Under the pieces are notes generated by a model. It saw only the letters and a program-made list of their open reading frames with translations, ran no database searches and was not told where the DNA came from. DNA of 64,000 nucleotides from Epinephelus fuscoguttatus (lineage: Eukaryota > Chordata > Actinopteri > Perciformes > Serranidae). The position numbers were made by a program, and so were the translations under genes. The stretch's first letter is position 1; each line of letters starts with the position of its first letter. The DNA is taken from NCBI RefSeq assembly GCF_011397635.1, contig NC_064772.1, positions 8,385,035 to 8,449,034 on the forward strand, in the 5' to 3' direction. Below are positions 22,848 to 32,759 of the stretch, one piece after another.

Positions 22848-24475
22848 CAGTACAGGCCAAAAGTTTGGACACACCTTCTCATTCAATGCGTTTTCTTTAT
22901 TTTCATGACTATTTGCATTGTAGATTCTCACTGAAGGCATCAAAACTATGAATGAACACACGTGGAGTTATGTACTTAACAAAAAAAGGTGAAATAACTG
23001 AAAACATGTTTTATATTCTAGTTTCTTCAAAATAGCCACCCTTTGCTCTGATTACTGCTTTGCACACTCTTGGCATTCTCTCCATGAGCTTCAAGAGGTA
23101 GTCACCTGAAATGGTTTTCCAACAGTCTTGAAGGAGTTCCCAGAGGTGTTTAGCACTTGTTGGCCCCTTTGCCTTCACTCTGCGGTCCAGCTCACCCCAA
23201 ACCATCTCGATTGGGTTCAGGTCCGGTGACTGTGGAGGCCAGGTCATCTGCCGCAGCACTCCATCACTCTCCTTCTTGGTCAAATAGCCCTTACACAGCC
23301 TGGAGGTGTGTTTGGGGTCATTGTCCTGTTGAAAAATAAATGATCGTCCAACTAAACGCAAACCGGATGGGATGGCATGTCGCTGCAGGATGCTGTGGTA
23401 GCCATGCTGGTTCAGTATGCCTTCAATTTTGAATAAATCCCCAACAGTGTCACCAGCAAAACACCCCCACACCATCACACCTCCTCCTCCATGCTTCACA
23501 GTGGGAACCAGGCATGTGGAATCCATCCGTTCACCTTTTCTGCGTCTCACAAAGACACGGCGGTTGGAACCAAAGATCTCAAATTTGGACTCATCAGACC
23601 AAAGCACAGATTTCCACTGGTCTAATGTCCATTCCTTGTGTTTCTTGGCCCAAACAAATCTCTTCTGCTTGTTGCCTCTCCTTAGCAGTGGTTTCCTAGC
23701 AGCTATTTGACCATGAAGGCCTGATTCGCGCAGTCTCCTCTTAACAGTTGTTCTAGAGATGGGTCTGCTGCTAGAACTCTGTGTGGCATTCATCCGGTCT
23801 CTGATCTGAGCTGCTGTGAACTTGCGATTTCTGAGGCTGGTGACTCGGATGAACTTATCCTCAGAAGCAGAGGTGACTCTTGGTCTTCCTTTCCTGGGTC
23901 GGTCCTCATGTGTGCCAGTTTCGTTGTAGCGCTTGATGGTTTTTGCGACTCCACTTGGGGACACATTTAAAGATTTTGCAATTTTCCGGACTGACTGACC
24001 TTCATTTCTTAAAGTAATGATGGCCACTCGTTTTTCTTTAGTTAGCTGATTGGTTCTTGCCATAATATGAATTTTAACAGTTGTCCAATAGGGCTGTCGG
24101 CTGTGTATTAACCTGACTTCTGCACAACACAACTGATGGTCCCAACCCCATTGATAAAGCAAGACATTCCACTAATTAACCCTGATAAGGCACACCTGTG
24201 AAGTGGAAACCATTTCAGGTGACTACCTCTTGAAGCTCATGGAGAGAATGCCAAGAGTGTGCAAAGCAGTAATCAGAGCAAAGGGTGGCTATTTTGAAGA
24301 AACTAGAATATAAAACATGTTTTCAGTTATTTCACCTTTTTTGTTAAGTACATAACTCCACATGTGTTCATTCATAGTTTTGATGCCTTCAGTGAGAATC
24401 TACAATGTAAATAGTCATGAAAATAAAGAAAACGCATTGAATGAGAAGGTGTGTCCAAACTTTTGGCCTGTACTG
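22848..24475 (-). mobile_element. complete Tc1-type transposon, 1628 bp, long TIRs
   Basis: The ends are CAGTACAGGCCAAAAG and its complement, flanked on both sides by TA (22846-22847 and 24476-24477), the Tc1/mariner target duplication. The inverted repeats run about 270 bp (22848-23116 and 24206-24475) with only a few differences. They extend into the 3' end of the transposase gene, so the right arm carries a mirrored copy of the last codons. The transposase frame inside is uninterrupted. The flanks just outside are also mirror-like (CTGACA-TA and TA-TGTCAG). Confidence 0.95.
23011..24063 (-). CDS. Tc1-type transposase, DD38E, intact 350-aa ORF
   Basis: A cut-and-paste transposase that binds the terminal repeats and inserts at TA. 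I start it at MARTNQLTKEKR (24063) because fish Tc1 proteins begin this way; the longer open frame upstream is TIR-adjacent noncoding sequence. Domains: a first helix-turn-helix (about 8-45), the GRPR-type motif RKGRPR (57-62), a second HTH-like region (65-115), then the DDE core. D157 is in LWSDESKF, D247 in FQQDNDPKHTS and E286 in SPDLNPIE. There are 38 residues between the second D and the E instead of the usual 34 of Tc1, the spacing described for the 'Intruder' DD38E sibling family. The glycine run HGGGGVMVWG (191-200) is normal. No stop or frameshift occurs, so activity is possible but unproven. Confidence 0.92.
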   Translation of the reverse strand: MARTNQLTKEKRVAIITLRNEGQSVRKIAKSLNVSPSGVAKTIKRYNETGTHEDRPRKGRPRVTSASEDKFIRVTSLRNRKFTAAQIRDRMNATQSSSSRPISRTTVKRRLRESGLHGQIAARKPLLRRGNKQKRFVWAKKHKEWTLDQWKSVLWSDESKFEIFGSNRRVFVRRRKGERMDSTCLVPTVKHGGGGVMVWGCFAGDTVGDLFKIEGILNQHGYHSILQRHAIPSGLRLVGRSFIFQQDNDPKHTSRLCKGYLTKKESDGVLRQMTWPPQSPDLNPIEMVWGELDRRVKAKGPTSAKHLWELLQDCWKTISGDYLLKLMERMPRVCKAVIRAKGGYFEETRI

Positions 24476-24879
24476 TATGTCAGAGAGCACCATGGTACAT
24501 AAAGCTGGACAAACTACCTCACTTTTTTTTTTCTCACCATTTCATGCAAACACACTTATGCCATATATGTCTATATGCAATCTGCTGCTGATAATACCTA
24601 TGACTTTTAGGCCACTTGGACTGGAGGATTTCACACTGTGCTATCACCACTTCATAAGTCAAAGTGCACATCATACTAAATGCCTACTTGTCTCTTTCAA
24701 CACTCCACATTATCACAGACATTGGATCTTGCCCAATTACACCTTTGGCCATCTTTCTGTCTTTCTTTGTTTTTCTTGCAGCCTGCCTTGGCATCATAAT
24801 AGCCCCAATTAAAACCACAGCTTGTTGGTTTAATAGGGAGCTGGAACTATACCTGCTTTTTCACATCTTCAGACCCGTT

Positions 24880-25690
24880 TTCCTGCCGTGACCCAGTGGT
24901 TAATGCACGTGCTCCAGTAGATCTCCTCTAGGCGTGGGATGGATAGTGTGGCCTCTTCAGTCCAGCACTGCACTGGCTTGTGCTGTGGCTTAGACCTGCA
25001 GATGAGGGCCCTATAAGCAAGTGTCAGGTACAGCGAAAGATGGTCTGAGTGTCTGAGGTGAGGGGAGGGGTGGGCTTTGTAGGCTCCAGGAATGCTGGTG
25101 TAGACCTGATCTAGTGTTCTGCCCGTCCTTGTTTTAATGTCCACGTTCTTATAAAATCTGGGGAGCACAGTCTTTAAATGAGTGTGATAAAAATCACCAG
25201 CCATGATAAAGAAGCCCTCTGAGTGTGTGTTCTGCTGCCTGCTGATCCTGTGGTGCAGCCTGCTCATAGCTACATTAGCGCTAGCTCACAGGTGGATATA
25301 CACAGCAGCTACAAACACTTTGGTGATTTCTCTGGGAGGGTAAAAAGCTCTGCACTTCAACAGTAAAAACTCCAGGTCTGAACAGCATTGTCTCTCAACA
25401 ACGGTAGTGTCAGTGCACCAACTGTTGTTGTTAATATAGATGACGCACATGCACACCCCCTCCTCTGGTCTTAGTGGAGTCTGATGTGCGGCCGGTGTGC
25501 CCGGAAGATTGTGCGGCCTGCTAGCTCCACAGCTAGGTCTGGGATGTTTTGGTGCAGCCAGGTCTCTGTTATCACCGTGATACAGCTGTTCATCCGCTTG
25601 TTAAGGTCCCATAATTCAATTTGGTCCGTCTTGTTAACCAGGGAGCGGACCTTGGCCAGAAAAACGCTTGGAATGGCTGGTTTATACAGA
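24880..25690 (-). pseudogene. LINE endonuclease-domain fragment
   Basis: Minus-strand translation gives an APE-type endonuclease of a non-LTR retrotransposon: VFLAKVRSLVNKTDQIELWD, then CITVITETWL, TRGGGVCMCVI, FFIMAGDFYHTHLKTVLP, RTGRTLDQVYTSI and LRHSDHLSLYL. The (I)TETWL, GDF and SDH motifs are the catalytic landmarks. An in-frame stop separates the upstream part from the 25267 segment. This resembles L2/Rex-like teleost LINEs. Its position relative to the RT fragment at 25719-26129 is reversed from the normal order. Confidence 0.85.
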
Positions 25691-25718
25691 GTGGCGCTTA
25701 GCTTAACTGCAAGTTAAG

Positions 25719-26150
25719 CTAATCTGCAAGTTTCATTACCATCAGGTGGGGTTGGATTGTATTGAAAGCACTGCTGAAATCTCTCAACATAATCTTGACA
25801 AGGCTCTTTGATTGATCAAAGTGCTTATACGTGTTGTTAATGGGCCTCAGCAGTGCATCTTTAACCCCTCTCTCTGCACAGTATGCAAATTGATATGGGT
25901 CTAAGAATGGTGAGACCTCAGAGAGAAGATGCTTCAAAATCATTTTTTCTAAACATTTCACAACTGCAGATGTAAGGCCAATAGGACGTAGGCCATTAAG
26001 TTCACTGGGTCTGTTGTTGTTGGGTACAGGCACTATCAGGGATTTTTTTTCCACAGACAGGGTACTACTCCAGTGTCTGCTGACAGCTGAAACAGCCTCT
26101 GAAAACGCTGTGCCAGCTGGTCTGCACACACCTTAGGACCTTCTTTTTTT
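25719..26150 (-). pseudogene. LINE reverse-transcriptase fragment
   Basis: Minus-strand reading: HWSSTLSVEKKSLIVPVPNN, LRPIGLTSAVVKCLEKMIL, PFLDPYQFAYCAERGVKDAL and LRDFSSAFNTIQPH. These are RT motifs 0-3 of a Jockey-superfamily LINE; the first Asp-containing palm motif is DFSSAFNTI. It stops at MVMKLAD, before the FADD motif, where the endonuclease fragment begins. It is truncated on both sides and non-functional. Confidence 0.85.
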
Positions 26151-26156
26151 GCATTG

Positions 26157-26253
<97 letters not shown>

Positions 26254-26271
26254 ATTGTGTGTCATTGTGTG
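26157..26271. repeat. (GT)n microsatellite within LINE-derived DNA
   Basis: A GT dinucleotide run of about 95 bp followed by interrupted GTCATTGTGT units. It is the longest simple repeat in the window. It directly abuts the 5' side of the RT fragment. Confidence 0.97.
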
Positions 26272-26469
26272 TGTGCACTTGAACTAAGTGCAGTTAAAAT
26301 GCTGTCCAGCTCAACTAGCTGGATGATCTCAGCACTTCCTCCGCACTGTGGGCTTCTGATGGACATTGCTGCAGCCAAGTTGCTCAGTTGTTCTCCAGTC
26401 CAGGCCATCAGCAATGTTTTTTCACTGGACAAATCCAGGGAAATATGTTGCCCTGCCCTTTATTCAAAA

Positions 26470-27630
26470 TAAATACATTTGAGCTTCTAATGATTTTTTC
26501 TTTCCTTTTCCTTTCCAAATGGTTGAAATGTTACTTATTCACTTTTCAGTAATGCCCAGCATGTCACTGGCAATATAAGTGAATGTGGGCTATAGGATAC
26601 AGACAGTAGTGCCCCCATAGTTAAGCAAAATTTGTTCAGGATTGCTTCAAGAAGCTTCTTTGAAATTCAATGATGACCATCACCATCAATTCCCCCGACA
26701 TATGTCCCGCTCAAGTGGATTTCCTCACACAGAGGGCACTTTTTCTACACAGACATGCTTCACTGTCTTTATTGCCAGCAGCCTTAATGTTCAAAGTGCC
26801 CTACTGGTACATTGACACCCCAATGTGGCTGAAAATGGTAGCTCATTTCCCTCTGCCGCCTTGTGCAGTCTTGATGACATTTCAATTCCATGACAGGATT
26901 GGCGAAATTGATAACATAACAAAGCCATAAAATAATGTGACGGCTCCTGTTTGTAGCAGACAAAACAACTCGATGGTGCTACAGTGGCGGCTGTGGCTGG
27001 AAAAAGCTCCTTTCTTTCACTGCCCACCTCACCAGTCAACATAACTGATAAAATGTCCTATGTTATGGACAGAACAATTCTTAATGCGCATATCTTTCAA
27101 TTTATTATTGCAAATTACCCAGAATTCCAAGCGGCAGCCTCAAATCAACCACATCAAAGCCAATATTTTCAAAATTTAAGCTATTTCAATTCTGAAAACA
27201 CTGTGTAGCAAGGCTCTCTGATTTGTCAGAGTGTTTTAAAACTATTACGGAGGTGGATTTGGGTGTGACGATTCTGGTTGATGTTTGGGAAGAGATTTTG
27301 CAGAGAGTACACAGATAGTCTATTTGTGCTAGACACAGTTTTATCCAGTGCAGGATTCTGCAAAGAACCCAGTATACCAAAGCTCTGCTTGCAAAAATAT
27401 TTGAAACAGTGTCTCCTTCCTGTGATCAATGTCACCAAATCCCGGCAAACTACATGTATATGTTGCGGTACTGTTCCTAAAAAAAATTTGGACTGAGATT
27501 TCTGCCTCACTACCTGAGGTGGTTAGGATGAGTTCATAAATGTTAATGGATACGTTCAATGAATAAGCAAAACTGAAACCATAATTAAAACCAATAAAAA
27601 ACCTTTTGGACTAAAAAATATTGGCACTGC
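26470..27630. other. gene-free spacer
   Basis: Several overlapping open frames up to about 90 codons on both strands share no recognisable domain, splice context or codon pattern. I see no gene or mobile element with clear ends. Confidence 0.4.
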
Positions 27631-27639
27631 GCCCCATTA

Positions 27640-28005
27640 AGTGTGACTTGGTGTTTTTTGCTGTCGCCTCACAGTAAGAGGGTTCCTGGTTAAATCCCAG
27701 GAGGGAACCCTTCTGTGTGGAGCTTGTATGTTCTCCCTGCGTTAGTGTGGGTTTTCTCCAGGTACTCCGGCTTCCTCCCACAGTCCAAAGACATGCAGGT
27801 TGGGGATAGGTTAATTGGTGACTCTAAATTGCCCATAGGTGTGGATATGAGTGTGAATGGTTTACTGTCTCTATGTGTTAGGCCTGTGATAGTCTGGCAA
27901 CCTGTCTAGGATGTACCCTGCGTCTCGCCCAATGTCAGCTGGGATAGGCTCCCCTGCGACCCTCAAGAGGATAAGCGGTTGCAAAAATGGATGGATGGAT
28001 GCTCT
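27640..28005 (+). mobile_element. non-LTR retroelement 3' unit (SINE/LINE tail) ending in ATGG repeats
   Basis: This is the familiar teleost repeat containing GCTGTCGCCTCACAGTAAGA, GGAGCTTGTATGTTCTCCC, CGGCTTCCTCCCACAGTCC, AAAGACATGCAGGTTGG, ATGTCAGCTGGGATAGGCTC and CCTGCGACC. It ends in the tail ATGGATGGATGG. The simple-repeat tail is typical of RTE/L2-type retroelements and of SINEs that use them. It is probably a partial copy with noncoding capacity only. Confidence 0.75.
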
Positions 28006-28240
28006 CCATTACACAAAACAAAGCCCTTCCTCCAGTAAAAATATATTTCAACTCCAGCATTACCAAGATATCAAGAGTATTTGCCATCTGTTCAAGGCTG
28101 GCAAATTTCTAACATTTGAATAATTTAAAGCCAAGTAGCCTATGGCATACCATCTAAACCTTTTTTTGGCTTGCTCAAGATTAGACAGCAATTAAAATTT
28201 TCCTGAAGCTCAGACAATATTCTCAGATGCTAGAACCCCT

Positions 28241-28474
28241 TCACTTGGGGTTGAAACTTGCTCCTGAACCAATCCACTGTTTTATCAGTGTCGTGGTATC
28301 AGACTTGGAAGTGTTGACTCTGGTTGGGTCAAGGAGGACCAACAGAACTACATCATCAGCAAAAAGCACAAATGAAATCCTGAGGTCAAACAAAACAGAC
28401 ACTCTACCATCCTTCGGTCCATGAAAAGCACAGAGGACCACCTTGATGAACTTGAGCACCAACACAGAATACAT
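28241..28474 (-). pseudogene. LINE reverse-transcriptase catalytic fragment (FADD)
   Basis: The minus-strand frame reads LRISFVLFADDVVLLVLLD, then TRVNTSKSDTT. FADD is the RT catalytic palm motif, and the following T-KS-T segment is typical of RTE/Rex-like non-LTR elements. It is a short isolated fragment; the sequence down to about 28670 may belong to the same copy. It is not functional. Confidence 0.75.
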
Positions 28475-28679
28475 CTGACTGATTGCAGAGAATACACATA
28501 CAGCTCTTTGAATTTACAGAGAACAATTCACTTTCAGCAAAAGCAGCCCGTGCACCTTAGTACTGCCGTACCCCTCAAAAGACACGCTGAGGTCATAGGC
28601 CTAGTCCAAGCCCACAAAGCTTCAGTAGACTGAATGGGCAATCTCCCATGACCCCTTCAGGACCCATCCAAACAACGAG

Positions 28680-30530
28680 TCCTTATACAAAAGTTCGTAT
28701 GATATCGAACAGTTTAGCACCCCATCAATGGTGTAACATATATAAAGTTGTATATTTAATGTAACATTATGTAGGTTAGGTAACAATGCAATGCACAAAT
28801 CAAATATTTTAAAAACAACTGATTTTATCCTCAAACCAACTGCAGGCCTGATTTAAATCTCTCCTTCATAGTTTCATTTTGATTTTAGTTTTTCCTAGCC
28901 TCTCTTTGTCCCTCGTGACTTTAAATACCCTGAGGAATAAAGAAAACAAGTGATTAGATGTCACACCCCACAAAAAAGGCCTGGTCAGCAGGGTGTTGGC
29001 ACCATAGTTGCTACTCATGGCAAATATCAAGTTCCTCTTCTGATGGTGCTTGGTTCAACTTCAAACCTGTTGGATCAAATCATACAAAAACAGCAGAACG
29101 GCCTCCAGCTGTTAGTGATGATTTGGACTCTTAAGTTTTGTTCTGTAGTAAAACCAGTGAGCCCAGAGATGGTTTTACTTTAACATTTAGATTTTATAGG
29201 AACACGATAAACTGAAGGTCTGCTGAGAGTCGAAGGTTTTGCTTTTATTCTCATGCAAGTCATCTTTTCACTTTGGTTAAATGAGCAGCATGTCTCCTCA
29301 TTCAGCCGCCCGTCAGTGCTTCTCAATGTACACAAACATTTCAGTGGGCTATATGTGGATGTTTTGTTTCGAGGTGTGCAAGCAGACAGAATGGGCTATT
29401 GGATTCTCTGCTTCATCATTTTACAACTGTAATTTTAAAAGCTGTAGGTTTAGACAAAGTCTAACAAAGGTGTGCTTTTTTTTTTTTGTTCTGTTTCACT
29501 ATTTTACCCAGCAAACAAAAAATAGTCTGGAAGCATGTTTATGTTTACTCTTGGTCCACACACAGCATGCTACACGCTAGCATGCTAACACCAAGCTAGC
29601 TTGGCACAAAGACAGCCTAGGCCGCATCATGAGCAGCATAAAATAAACTACTTGTGCTAATTTCCTCAGCTCCTTCTCCTCGGTCTGAGTGTCCCAGTGG
29701 GCCACAAGACGTCTGTAGATTTGAACTAGTCGAAGCTGTTAGTACTTGCACATGCACATTACAGCAGAAAGCCGGGGACCTTCGGGGACCCCTTTTCTAT
29801 CATTGAGTAAAGTGATGACCCCTGACTACATGACATATTTTATCTCATATTATAATCAATGCAATACAATAACAGTCCTGTACAACTGTTAAACTGTACA
29901 ATTAACACACATTATCTGCAGGAAGTTTATGTAAAACAAGTAATATGGAGGAATTTTCAGCAGATAATTTCCTGTGAATATTTCATCAGAGATTAATTTT
30001 TCTCTTTGAGTTTATATCTAGAAGTTAATTATCTAAACTTTCAAATTATAATTTCATTTAGTTTTCTCCACAATGACAAATAGGCCCACTGTTTTCTGAT
30101 TGTCATCTATGTCAGTTAGAACAGTGGTGGTCCTAGCACATTTGATGCCCCAGGCAAAAAAAAAATAACGGCTCAACAGTTGATGTATACTGCACATTTA
30201 TTACCAGTATCAATTAAAAAAGTTGGTGTTCCTGGATTTTTTTTATTGTTTATTTTTCTTTTGTGCCAGGAACACACAGAAATCAACACTATAAAAAGAA
30301 ATGAACAGTTTTAAAGTCATTTAGTCCTTTGTTACACTACCTTTGAATGAGCACAAATTCAATAACACAAATTTATAAAAAGAATTTTTTACCAAAACCT
30401 ACTTGCACATGAAAAACATTTCTCCTGAATGCCTGTGGTCTCTTGTTTGTGTCTGTAAGTATTCATGAGGCTGTGATTATCCTAGAGGTCACGATAGATC
30501 AGTTTATATAGTGATGTCCATTTATAAAAA
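28680..30530. other. gene-free spacer
   Basis: AT-rich, with no gene that I can support. Phrases such as GCTAGCATGCTAAC at 29577-29591 are common low-complexity motifs in fish DNA. Confidence 0.4.
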
Positions 30531-30536
30531 TGGTCC

Positions 30537-30878
30537 TACTATAATAAAATGGCAACTATGAGGGCTAACATCATCACACATGAACAACTTTGGGCTCATC
30601 CAATCGTTAAAAGTCTCAGTTTGGGTTTAAGTTATACAATTCCAAGACTGTTTATGGACCCCATTATGCAGAAATATTTTTTAAAAAAAATAAAAAAATA
30701 TGGACCCCATTATGCAGAAATTTTTTTTTTTAAAAAAATATTTCTGCATAATGGGGTCCATAAACAGTCTTGGAATTGTATAACTTAAACCCAAACTGAG
30801 ACTTTTAACGATTGGATGAGCCCAAAGTTGTTCATGTGTGATGATGTTAGCCCTCATAGTTGCCATTTTATTATAGTA
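30537..30878. repeat. long near-perfect hairpin, 148-bp arms
   Basis: The left arm (30537-30684) and right arm (30731-30878) are reverse complements of each other with no mismatch that I could find by eye. The spacer is about 46 bp. The spacer holds a third, direct copy of TATGGACCCCATTATGCAG (about 30699-30720). Both strands therefore encode the same peptide-like frame (MATMRANIITHEQLWAHP), which is an artefact. No terminal TA or other target duplication is evident. Confidence 0.95.
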
Positions 30879-30879
30879 A

Positions 30880-31165
30880 AAAAAAAATAACACATTTACA
30901 CTGCATGCAAAAAAACGGCATGGTTTTTGTTTAAAACTGTGTGGGACTAGCATAAAGTGGGCATGTCTGTAAGCACTCATGGGTACCCATACAATCCCCT
31001 TTCAGTCAGATACCTTGGGGTGAGAGGCCAAGGGACCCCTTTGAATCGGCTGTGCCTTTTCTTCCTGGCCAAAATGTAATCTTGTGTTGGCCAACATGAC
31101 TTGGTTGGTATGGGAGCTCCTGCAGGTCTCAGAAGACTGATATGCATGGACTAAAATTTTGCTCT
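30880..31165. other. spacer upstream of P/Q copy B
   Basis: I see no gene. The last about 35 bp (TATGCATGGACTAAAATTTT, then GCTCTACAG) correspond to the intron end preceding the third exon of copy A, so homology between the two loci starts here. Confidence 0.5.
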
Positions 31166-31169
31166 ACAG

Positions 31170-31680
31170 GTCACAGTGTTGGATCTGCAGAGAAGACTGG
31201 AGATACTGAAGTGCCAGTTGCAGGCTATCAACCAGATTGAAGTGGCTTTAACACTGGAGATGGATCTTCATGGAGCACTGTGCCATTCGGTGGTGGTGGT
31301 TCAACATCAAATGCAAATAAGGCAAGTCACTACAACATACCACTATTACCCAGTTACTACAATGACTCTGAACTACAAACTATCAATCTGTATTAGAAAT
31401 CCAGTATTCATCCAGCTATCCTCAACAGTCACAGGTGTCTGGATATAATCTTGGGTATTTGTAGGGATATAGCAAAGGACTTCAATCAAAGTCAGAGCAG
31501 TGATGGGCAGCATGTACTTAAACTCAGAAATCAGATAATTCAAGCTTTCAAATACTGATTGTTCCTCAGATCCATGTTTTTTGTGTCAGGCATCGCAACA
31601 ATAGAGGTTCGTTAGAAAACTGCTTTCAACTGATCCATTGTATCCTTTGACTTGTCAAATTGAAATAAAAATGTACCTTG
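31170..31680 (+). pseudogene. Pro/Gln-gene family, copy B (lacks the P/Q block)
   Basis: It is homologous to copy A from the acceptor at 31169. The frame reads HSVGSAEKTGDTEVPVAGYQ, PD, a TGA stop, then SGFNTGDGSSWSTVPFGGGG and STSNANKASHYNIPLLP. The first part of the P/Q exon is present (SYPQQSQVSGYNLGYL) but runs straight into a short tail like copy C's terminal exon, so the P/Q repeats are absent. The last block GCATCGCAACAATAGAGGTT with AATAAA near 31662 matches the 3' exons of copies A and C. The upstream signal-peptide exons were not found. The in-frame stop and missing exons make it a probable pseudogene, but it best preserves the Gly/Ser-rich segment. Confidence 0.6.
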
Positions 31681-32029
31681 TATCCTTTAACCTCCTTTTT
31701 CTTCTTCTTTCTTTTACCAAAGTCTGTGAGTTTCACATCAAGCCAGTGATCTGTTTGTGGGCCTCAGTAAGTAGTTCAGTTCATTCAGGTTTAAAATGCA
31801 CCTACCATCACTCACTTGTATCAACTTTTCTAACCCGAGATGTTGTAACAGTTAACACTTTTTGCGATGTCTTTCAAAAGATTGTCACTTTATTATTATG
31901 CCTATTATGCCTTCTGTTTTTAAATATATATTCAACATAAAAAAATATGCTGTTCTGAAATTACAATCAATCATCATTATGTTCATTCTTTCTCAGTTTG
32001 ATTCATTAAACATCCCATCAATGTAAGTA

Positions 32030-32755
32030 TATTGCCACTTGGTGGTGATGGTTCAACCTTAAATGCAAATAAGGCAAGTAGCTGCGACATAAAACTATTT
32101 CTCAGTAACTACACTGACTCTGAATCCCAGGAGCTATCAATGTGTGCTAGAAATCATGTCATCTGGTTATCCTCAACAGCCACAGGTAGCAGAGTCTGAA
32201 TATCAGCAGCCACAGATGCCCCAGGTGCCAAGCCACCCGCCCAAGCAGCAGCAGCTGCAGATGTCTAGCTACCTGCCCAGGCAGCAGCAGCAGCAGCAGC
32301 AGCAGCCCCAGGTGCCTCAGCAGTCTCAAATGCCCCAGGTGCCTAGCTACCTGCCAAAGCAGCAGAAGCCCCAGGTGCCTCAGCAGTCATAGATGCTTCA
32401 GGTGCCTAGCTACCTGCCCAAGAGGCCTCAGCAACAGCTGCCCAAGCAGCCTCAGCCACAGGTGCCCCAGGTGCCTAGCTACCCGCCCAACTAGCCCCGG
32501 CCAAATAGCTTCAAACAGGTAAACTGATCATGTTGTATTGGCTACATTAGCAGCATTGGTAAGTAATCTGTCCATCGTGAATTTCTTTCAGATATGACAC
32601 AACTGGAGTTTATGGTAACAACCTTGGGTATTGGTCTGGGCATGGCTATGGACATCAATCAAATCCAGAGCAGCCACCACAATAATAGAGGTTCTTCAAA
32701 GACTGCTTTCAACTGAGCCATTGTATTGACTTGTCAAAATAAACCTTGTATCTTC
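32030..32755 (+). pseudogene. Pro/Gln-gene family, copy C (best terminal exon, two stops in P/Q block)
   Basis: Homology with copies A and B starts near 32038 (GGTGGTGATGGTTCAACC). The P/Q exon reads SSGYPQQPQVAESEYQQPQM, with units such as PQVPSYLPKQQ and a (CAG)n-encoded Gln run at about 32280-32306. TAG stops occur at 32390-32392 and again at about 32491-32493, both in the same frame. The terminal exon from 32592 reads YDTTGVYGNNLGYWSGHG, then YGHQSNPEQPPQ, stop at 32683-32685, with AATAAA near 32741. A Tyr/Gly/Pro/Gln-rich tail on a P/Q repeat suggests a structural extracellular protein. First exons are not recognisable. The two stops argue for decay. Confidence 0.6.
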
Positions 32756-32759
32756 AGTC

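Noticed and set aside
24869-25267. Treating the 132-codon minus frame as a host gene
   Set aside because: It is the endonuclease domain of a LINE, with further endonuclease sequence upstream past a stop codon.
26149-26472. Val-Cys-rich plus-strand frame
   Set aside because: Produced by the (GT)n microsatellite.
30549-30980. Identical peptide frames on both strands (MATMRANIITHEQ...)
   Set aside because: Consequence of the inverted repeat; no gene context or homology.
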